Source of the DNA: Thermothielavioides terrestris NRRL 8126
Lineage: Eukaryota; Ascomycota; Sordariomycetes; Sordariales; Chaetomiaceae
DNA: 64,000 nt
Direction: 5' to 3'
Assembly: GCF_000226115.1 (NCBI RefSeq)
Contig: NC_016460.1
Location: 3,906,001-3,970,000 of the forward strand
The stretch's first letter is position 1. The number at the start of each line of letters is the position of its first letter. A model generated the notes under the pieces. It was given only the letters and a program-made list of their open reading frames with translations. It searched no databases and was not told the DNA's origin. This document shows, in pieces, positions 56,301 to 64,000 of the stretch. A program made the translations under genes and the position numbers.

Positions 56301-59300
56301 TAGTATAGAAGCTACTAAAGAGTAGGAATATAGTGGTTATATTTAAGGAAGACTACTAAGCGTAGTTCGTCGATAAGGACAATAAGGTATAGGTTACTAC
56401 TATATTTAGGGCGACTATAGTATTTAAGTGCTATACCTTTATAGTTCTAGCGAAGGGTATATAGCTAGTCGCCTTAGCGAGGGATAGGGATAACCTTAGC
56501 TACCTAGTAGTAGACTTAGTAAAAGAGAATAAGGTTTAGATCGTATATATAAGGCTATATACGTTGTAGGGTAGTACTAAGGGCGATTAAAGGCTATAGA
56601 CAATATATATACTAGTTAAGCTCTATATAGTTGAGGAAGCTATAAAGCTTATTAATTAAGGTATTCTATTCAACTATATAGTCTACCTTTATAAATGCTT
56701 TAAAGGTATAATATATATAATCCTATACTTTAAATATAGAAAGTAGAGGTATAAGGCGGTGTTCTATAAAGAGGAGGAGATATATTGTCTAGTTTACGTC
56801 TATATAGTATATAGCGATAGTAGTATTATAAGAGAGCGAGAGGCGTAGTGCTTAGTAAAGACTAACCTAGCTAGGCACTAGCTAAAGTACATTAACTGTA
56901 AAGGTACCTATATAGCTTTCGATATAAGCTATAAGGTTATATAGGAGTAGTATAAGTATATAAGAGAACGGTTCCTTAACTACCTACTTACATTCTATAT
57001 ACTTTAACCTTAGGCAACAATAGTAGCAAGGGTAAATATATAGTATAGAAGCTAGGAAGACAAGTTAGGGGAATAGTGTTTAAGGAAACGCCCTACTAAG
57101 ATAGGCTATTCTACTAATATCTAAAGGGTAGAGCGTTCTAATAGTATAGACTTATTCTAATTTAGAGTACTCTTATAAACTTTCTAGAGAGCTAAGGTAT
57201 AGAACGGGGGCACTATTTATATAGCGCCTTTATACAACGCGAATATAGAGCTAGCTTAATAGCTTAACGTAGTTATAACTAAGGGCCTCTACTCTACGCT
57301 AAGTATATAGCTATAACGCTAAGGGTGCTCTACTAGAATATCGATAGTAGTAGACATCGCTTTAACTAGGCGCTAGAGAAGAGAGAAGAGTTTGACCTAA
57401 TAGCGATTTAAGAGCTATTGATCCGTCTAACTATAACCTTGTCTACCTTGCCCTATAGGAGAGGTAGACGGTACAAGATAATATATAGCGTTGGTAGAGT
57501 AGCGCTATATATAAGTAAGTGCCTCGACTATATAATATAGTCTACTAAGGTTAGGGAAGACTAGGTAGCGGTAATATTTAAGAAGGAGGGGTTAGATCCC
57601 TTTATAGTATAGTCTATCTACTTATTTAATTAGGAGCTAGGGTAGCGATTATTGCTCTACACTCTAGTAGAGTAGGAGCTAAGAGGGTATAATATACTTA
57701 TAGGCAACTTTAATGCCTACTATCTAATATAGGACAAATATAATAGAACCTTCTTATTAGCGAATATATTGCTTTAGATTATAGTAGAATAGGAGCTTAA
57801 GCTCTATACGCCTTATAGTATATCTACCTAGGTTCAATAGAGCAATAGAGATAGTATAATCGACTATATTTAGGCAATATAGGGCAGTAGTACTTAGTAG
57901 CTAGGGCTACTCAACTTAGTAGGCTTAGACTATATACCCTAGGTAGCTAAAGTGCTATTGAAAGGGAGTAGTAGTAGAGCCGTTATATCGCTAAGCTATA
58001 GCTAGGCGCTACTAGACTCTAAGAGGTATAAAGCTAAAATATAGTTCTTTACCTTATTAAAGGAGGTTAGTATAGTAGAATAACTTAAGAATATAGTAGA
58101 TACCCTAATATATAAGCTAACTAATATTATAGATATAGCGGCGCTATACTAGAAGCTTAATTAGGGATCTTATATACTATAGTAGAACTTCAAAGTTGAT
58201 AAGGCGATATAGGAAGTAAGAAGGGCTAAGCGCGTCTAGCGATCAAGTTGTATAGCGAGCTCCTAAACGTACTACTACGAGGTAGTATAGTGGTTTAAGC
58301 ACTATACTAGGCGGTTATAGACGCTATACTAGCACTACTCTCTTACTAGAGTGTTAAAGGAGTAGAAGCTAATATAGGATATTGAGAGGTAGGTATAACT
58401 TCGAAGCTATTAACGCCCTAAACCTCTAGCGTTACTAGCGCTCTAGCTAAGGCTTAGTAAGCCCTAGAGTACTATAATATACGCCTAGAAGGCTAAGGCG
58501 CTAGTAGGGCACTTCTTTCCTACGCTATAGGCGTAGTACAACGGTATCCTCGACTATAATTAGCTTGAAAGGTCTTTTTATAATACTATACCTATTAACT
58601 AGGAGGTCTATAATATTAAAATTATAAAGATTATAAGCTATATAGGATTAAACAAGGCGCTTAGCGAAGACCTCTTTACTAATAAGTTCCTTAAAGCCTA
58701 TAATAAGGAGGGTAAGCTATTAGAGGTATTTATAGCAATTATATATATTTACTTTAAGCTAAAGCACTTCCTATATAGATTCTATACTATATAGGTAGTT
58801 GTCCTTAGGAAGCTTAGGAAGTTACTAGAGTAGCTAACGGAGGTTAGGGTATACTGCCTAATATTACTGCTTAGTATAGTAGGTAAAATTATTGAAGTAG
58901 CTATCGTAGACTAGGTAATGTATATAGCCGAGGCGTATAAGCTACTCCTAGAGATATAGATAGGCTTCTAGTAGTATAGGTCTATAAAGGTGGTAATCTA
59001 AGTGGTGACCAATATAGTAAAGACGGCTTAGGCGTATAACGCTTATACTTCGCTATTGTAACTAGACTTAAAAGGCGTTTTTAACTAGGTCGACTAGGTC
59101 TAGCTACTATATACACTCTAGGAGCTTAGTTTCGAAAGGAAGTTGATTATACTTTTAAAGAGCTACTTCGAAGATTATATAGTACGCCTATAATTCAATA
59201 GGCTTATAGCCAAGCCTACAACATTATAGTAAAGTACGTTATAGAGTTTACTATTGTCGCTAGTGCTATTTATCCTCTTTATTACCCCCCTATTTTATAC

Positions 59301-62300
59301 CTTTGAGGTATATACTAGACTTTTAACGGTTAGGTATATAGATGATATTAACTTCCTTATATTTAAATAGGATATACTAATGTATTGCTATACGTTGGAA
59401 AGGGGGTTTACTAAGTATAAGAAATAGGCGGTAGAGCGAAGTATATAGTTTAAATTTACAAAGAGCGAGCTTATCTACTTCTTAAAGGTATAGCAGCTAT
59501 ATATAGAGGTCGTTAATATCTTAGGTAAAGGCCAACTAGGGCTCGCCCTAGTGGAATTAGCGAAGTTCCTAGGTATATAGCTAGATTATAAGCTCTCCTT
59601 TAAAGTGTATAAAAAGGTAGTAAAGGCGAAGATAGCTATATAGAAGTTTGCTTTTATAAAGCTTATAGCGAAGATATATAGGGTATATATCGTATAAGTT
59701 TAGGAGATCTATATAAAGGTTATTAGGAGTATCCTATTATATAGAGTAGTAGCGTAGTATACTTCGATATTAGTTAAAAGGACCCTATATAGGATTGTAT
59801 ATAGCTTTAGCGTAATATAGTTGGGCTACCTCTAAGTAGTCGCTAATATATATAAAGCTACGTTAGTCTATAACCTTGAGAGCAAGACCTAGGTACCCCC
59901 TATTGACTTATATCTCAACTATTAGGCGGTATATACCGAATAAAAGCTCTAGAAGATAGGGCTTATATAGCTTCTATATAATATATATACGAAGGTAGCG
60001 TCGAGGCTAAAGAGGAGACGCTATATATATTACACTCTAGGGACAAGGCTAGCTATAGAGGACTCCTCTATAGAATAGAGATAGATATAGGCTAAGGAAT
60101 AGCTCCTTTTATATTGCCTTATAGTAGTGGAAGAGGCGTAGAATAAGAATAGCGAAGATGGCGAATAGGGGCCCTAAGAGCCCTAGCTTTATATCGACGT
60201 AGACATAGTTATAGTAGAGGAATAGAAGGTATATAGAGAGCTATAGATATACTATATAGATGCTAGGAGGCTAGAGAGGGTATATTATAGAGAAGTAGCC
60301 AACCTATATAGCCTAGAGCCTTTCGCCTAGATATTATAGGTATATAAGGACCTTAGTAAAGTATAGAGCTCTCTCCTTATATAGATATATATAGGAGCTA
60401 TTGGCCTAAGGCAGTTCCTATTCTAGAAAGGTGTACTAGATATACCTATACCGCTTTACCGTTGTAGCAAAGCACCTAAGACCGTTGCCTATCTAGCGAT
60501 ATATTGCAAAGACCTTACAGTTACTATAGGAAAGCCCAACGTCTAGGACCGGTATACGCTATTTACGCTACTTAGGAGTAGGAAGGGCGCTTAGGCGCTT
60601 ATAAGGTAGCTAATGTATACTAGGCGCCTATAGGAGTACCGGCTAGCGTTTAAGCTAAATATCGAAGGCGAGGTAGGATACGAGAGAGCGGTAGAGGGCG
60701 CTATAGGCATATAGTTGGCGTATAGTAGCTAGGTCGACGTAGTAGGGGAGCCTATAGTAGTTGGCTACAAGGGCTATAACACGAGCAGAGGGCGTAAAAG
60801 GAGGAAAAGGCGTAGGAAGGTCGGCCTTTGACCGCCCTTCTTACGTATACTATACGCTTAGCGACTAAAGCGTTTACACTAGGGGCGTACTATATAAGCT
60901 AGTAGCGTACAACGGGCTATATAGGCCGCTATATCTCCGTCGCTACTAGGCTAGAAAGGTAAGTTCCAGCAAGTTGGAAAGGGGAAGCCTAGGGAGGCCC
61001 GCCCTATATAGCAGGAATATAGCGCGGGCGCTATATATGAGTAGTGTATATAGAGGTGGAGGGACCGCTTGCCTTTAGTGGCGAGGCACTAAGTGCCTCT
61101 TCGGTATAAGATTAATAATAATAATAATAATAATATTAGTTACTACCTAGACTACTACCTCTATAGACTTATATTGCTAGAAGCCTATCTATATCTCTAG
61201 GAGTAGCTTATATACCTTAGCTATATATATCACTTAGTCTATAATAGCTACTTTAATAATTTTACCTATTATATTAAATAGCGATATTAAATAGTATATC
61301 TTTATCTCTATTAGCTACTTTAGAGACTTCCCTAACTTCCTAAAGACGACTACCTATATAGTATAGAATCTATATAGGAAGTGCTCTAGCTTAAAGCAAA
61401 TATATATAATTGCTATAAGTACCTTTAATAGCTTACCCTCCTTATTATAGGCTTTAAGAAACTTATTAGTAAAAAGGTCCTCGCTAAGTACTTTATTTGA
61501 TTTTATATAGCTTATAATCTTTATAATCTTAGTATTATAGACCTTTTAGTTGATAAGTATAGTATTATAAAAAGACCTTTTAAGCTAGTCCTAGTCGAGG
61601 ATACTATTGTACTACGCCTATAGTATAGGGAAGAAGCGCTTTATTAGCGCTTTAGCCTTCTAGGCATATATTTTAGCGCTCTAAGGCTCGTTGAGCCCTA
61701 GCTAGAGCACTAGCAACGTTAGAGGCTTAGGTCGTTAGTAGCTTTGAAGTTATATCTATCTCTTAATATCCTATATTAGCTTCTACTCCCTCGACACTTT
61801 AGTAAGAGAGTAGCGTTAATATAACGTCTATAACTAGCTAGTATAGCGCTTAAACTGCTATATTACTTTACAATAGTATATTTAGAAGCTTGCTATATAG
61901 CTTAATTATTAAATATATTTAGCCCTCCTTACTTTCTATATTACTTTATTAACTTCGAAGTTCTACTATAGTATATAGGATCTTTAATTAAACTTCTAAT
62001 ATAGCACTACTATATCTATAATATTAGTTAACTTATATATTAGGGTATCTACTATATCTTCGAGCTCTTCTACTATATTAACCTTCTTTAATAGGGTAAA
62101 GAACTATACTTTAGCCTTATACCTTTTATAGTCTAGTAGCATCTAGCTATAGCCTAGTAGTATAGTGGCTCTACTACTACTCCTCCTTAATAGTACTTTA
62201 GCTACCTAGAGTATATAGTCTAAACCTACTAGATTGAGTGGCCCTAGCTACTAAGTACTACTACCCTATATTGCCTAGATATAGTTGATTATACTATCTC

Positions 62301-63575
62301 TATTGTCCTATTAAACCTAGGTAGATATATTATAAGATATATAGAGCTTAAGCTCCTATTCTACTACAATTTAAAGTAGTATATCTACTAACTAGGAGGT
62401 TCTATTATACTTATCCTACATTAGGTAGTAGACGTTAAAGTCGCCTATAAGTATATTACGCCCTTTTAGTTTCTATTCTACTAGGGTATAGAGCAGTAAT
62501 CGCTACCCTAGCTTCTAGTTAAATAAGTAGATAGACTATACTATAAGGGGGTCCAACTCCTTTGTCTTAAATATTATTACTACCTAGTCTTCCCTAGCTT
62601 TAGTAGACTATATTATATAGTTAAGGCGTTTACTTATATAAACGCTATTCTACCAATGCTATATATTATTTTATATTATCTACTTTGCCTATAGGGCAAA
62701 GTAGGTAAGGTTATAGCTAGATAGATCAATAGTTTTTAAATTACTACTAGATCGAACTCCTCTCTCCCCTCTAGCACCTAGTTAAAGCAGTGTCTACTAT
62801 TATCGGTATTCTAATAGAGCACCTTTAACGTTATAGCTATATACTTAGTATAGAATAGAGGCCCTTAGTTATAACTACGTTAAACTATAAAGCTAGCTTT
62901 ATACTTATATTATATAAAGGCGCTATATAAATAGCGCTTTTGTTCTATGCCCTAGCTCCCTAGAACATTTACAAAAGTACTTTAAACTAGAATAGGTCTA
63001 TACTATTAGAGCGCCTTACCCTCTAGATATTAGTAGACTAGCCTACCTTAGTAAGGCACTTCCTTAGACGCTATTCCCCTAACTCGTCCTCCTAGCTTCT
63101 ACGCTATATACTCGTCCCTACTACTGTTGTCGCCTAAGGCTAGAGTATATAGAATATAAGTGGGCGATCGAGGAACTACTCTTTTATATACTTATACTAC
63201 TCCTTTATAACTTTATAGCTTATATCGAAGGCTATATAGACGCCCTCGTAATTGATATACTTTGGCTAGTGCCTAGCTAGGTCGGTCTTTATAGAGCACT
63301 GCGCCTCTTGCTCTCTTATAGTACTACTATCGCTATACGCTATATAGATATAAACTAGACAACGTGCCTCCTCCTCTTTGTAGAACATCGCCTTATATCC
63401 TCATTTCCTATACTTAAAGTATAGAATTGTATATACTATGCCCTTAAAGCGCTTATAAAGGTAGACTATATAGTCGAGTAGAACACCCTAGTCAATAAGC
63501 CTCGTAGCTTCCTCAACTATATAAAGCTCGACTAGTATATATATCGTTTACAGCCCTTGACCGTCCTCGGTGACT
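53385..63575 (-). mobile_element. Tad-like LINE, copy 2 (5'-truncated, split by copy 3)
   Basis: Minus strand. The (TAA)n tail is at 53381-53405. Segment one is 53385-55517 and segment two is 61133-63575, continuous when copy 3 is removed. Alignment to copy 1 stops near 63575, at a point equivalent to about 52060 in copy 1, so it lacks the 5' end by about 1 kb. All frames are broken. Confidence 0.87.
55518..61132 (+). mobile_element. Tad-like LINE, copy 3 (near full length)
   Basis: Plus strand, 5.6 kb, inserted into copy 2. The target duplication is ATATTAGTCACTAC at 55504-55517 and ATATTAGTTACTAC at 61133-61146. The 5' end has an A-run and a less mutated leader (55560-55800). ORF1 remnants with Cys/His-knuckle traces end near 56950. 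An endonuclease trace (DFNAYYLI) lies near 57700. The reverse-transcriptase motif YIDD is at about 59337-59348, preceded by VLFILFITPLFYTFE. A (TAA)n tail ends it at 61113-61132. The frames are broken by TAG. Confidence 0.9.
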
Positions 63576-63623
63576 AGTATAATATATTATAATATATTAA
63601 GTTGCTATTGATATTTTTTTAAT

Positions 63624-63720
63624 CTACACTAATAGAGCTTTAAGTGCTCTACTACTAAGGGCAAACAATCTCTCTACCTCTACTTACACTACTTATATAT
63701 AGCGCCTATATTACATATAG
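63624..63720 (-). mobile_element. LINE copy 4, short 3' fragment
   Basis: About 95 bp match the tail-proximal sequence of copies 1-3 (AGTGCTCTACTACTAAGGGC, then CTCTACCTCTA), in minus orientation. It is a strongly 5'-truncated insertion. Confidence 0.75.
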
Positions 63721-64000
63721 CTATGACAGAGTCATCTATAACCGCACTGCGGTTAAGGGTGATAAGCGTCTCCTTTAAAAAAGAATCTCTCTCTGCAATA
63801 CATTTGTAAAAGATAGATTATATCAATATACTCTTATAATATATACTAGTGTTTAGGATTGATACCTTATTAGTTGATATAACTAAGAGGTTTAATTATT
63901 TTTACCTTTAAAGATATAATCACTGTAAGATAGTTACTAAGGACTATCTATATATAATAAGTAGTATTTGCAACTCATTGTAACTAATTTATTTTCTTTT
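63721..64000. other. A/T-rich sequence at the right edge, unassigned
   Basis: Composition remains A/T-rich but CpA and TpG are more frequent than in the LINE copies (for example TGACAGAGTCATC and ATACATTTGTAAAAG). No repeat family or gene was recognised. Confidence 0.4.

Overview
The window is nuclear DNA of a filamentous ascomycete (Pezizomycotina, most likely a Sordariomycete). Genes are dense and GC-balanced. Introns are short (58-213 bp, mostly under 100) with GT/GC-AG ends. The products are typical of that group: fungal Mdm10, scytalone dehydratase, a DUF2293 protein, a Zrt-type ZIP transporter and a fungal FAD synthetase. The transposable elements are converted to TpA-rich sequence in the manner of repeat-induced point mutation (RIP). 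The species cannot be named from the sequence alone.

Layout. The left 25.9 kb is gene-rich. On the minus strand, a secreted lectin-like protein runs off the left edge. Then come ribosomal protein S19 (+), an ankyrin-repeat protein carrying a nucleic-acid-deaminase-type zinc motif (+), a ZIP zinc transporter (-) and Mdm10 (-). A 0.9-kb TIR element filled with a 29-bp minisatellite follows, then scytalone dehydratase (-), a DUF2293 protein (-), a divergent pair of a flavin monooxygenase (-) and a TauD/Jlp1-like 2-oxoglutarate dioxygenase (+), and a SNF2 helicase with a RING finger (-). I rebuilt the exon structures by hand; every join keeps frame and gives a plausible protein length.

From 25,891 to 38,560 lies a nested transposon. 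An outer element with 166-bp terminal inverted repeats carries a Tc1/mariner-type DDE transposase remnant and a second, opposing reading frame. A 7.6-kb chromodomain Gypsy element (two 249-bp LTRs, 5-bp duplication GAAAG) is inserted inside the transposase. A second gene island (38.8-45.4 kb) holds a CorA-type magnesium transporter, a small secreted protein with a glucanase-type carbohydrate-binding domain, and FAD synthetase.

From about 45.84 kb to the right edge the window is a nest of mutated elements. It contains three Tad-like LINE copies with (TAA)n tails, one inserted into another; a 1,700-bp mariner element inside the first LINE; a solo LTR of the Gypsy family; and a short fourth LINE end.

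How the parts relate. The genes are mostly unrelated housekeeping and metabolic genes. Only the monooxygenase/dioxygenase pair shares a promoter region and a plausible theme (sulfonate or other sulfur/organic compound use). The most interesting features are the ankyrin-deaminase gene in a genome that shows heavy cytosine-to-thymine mutation, the residual-CpA context in the mutated elements (mostly CpApA), the two extra unexplained reading frames in transposons, and the unmutated inverted repeats that bound saturated interiors.
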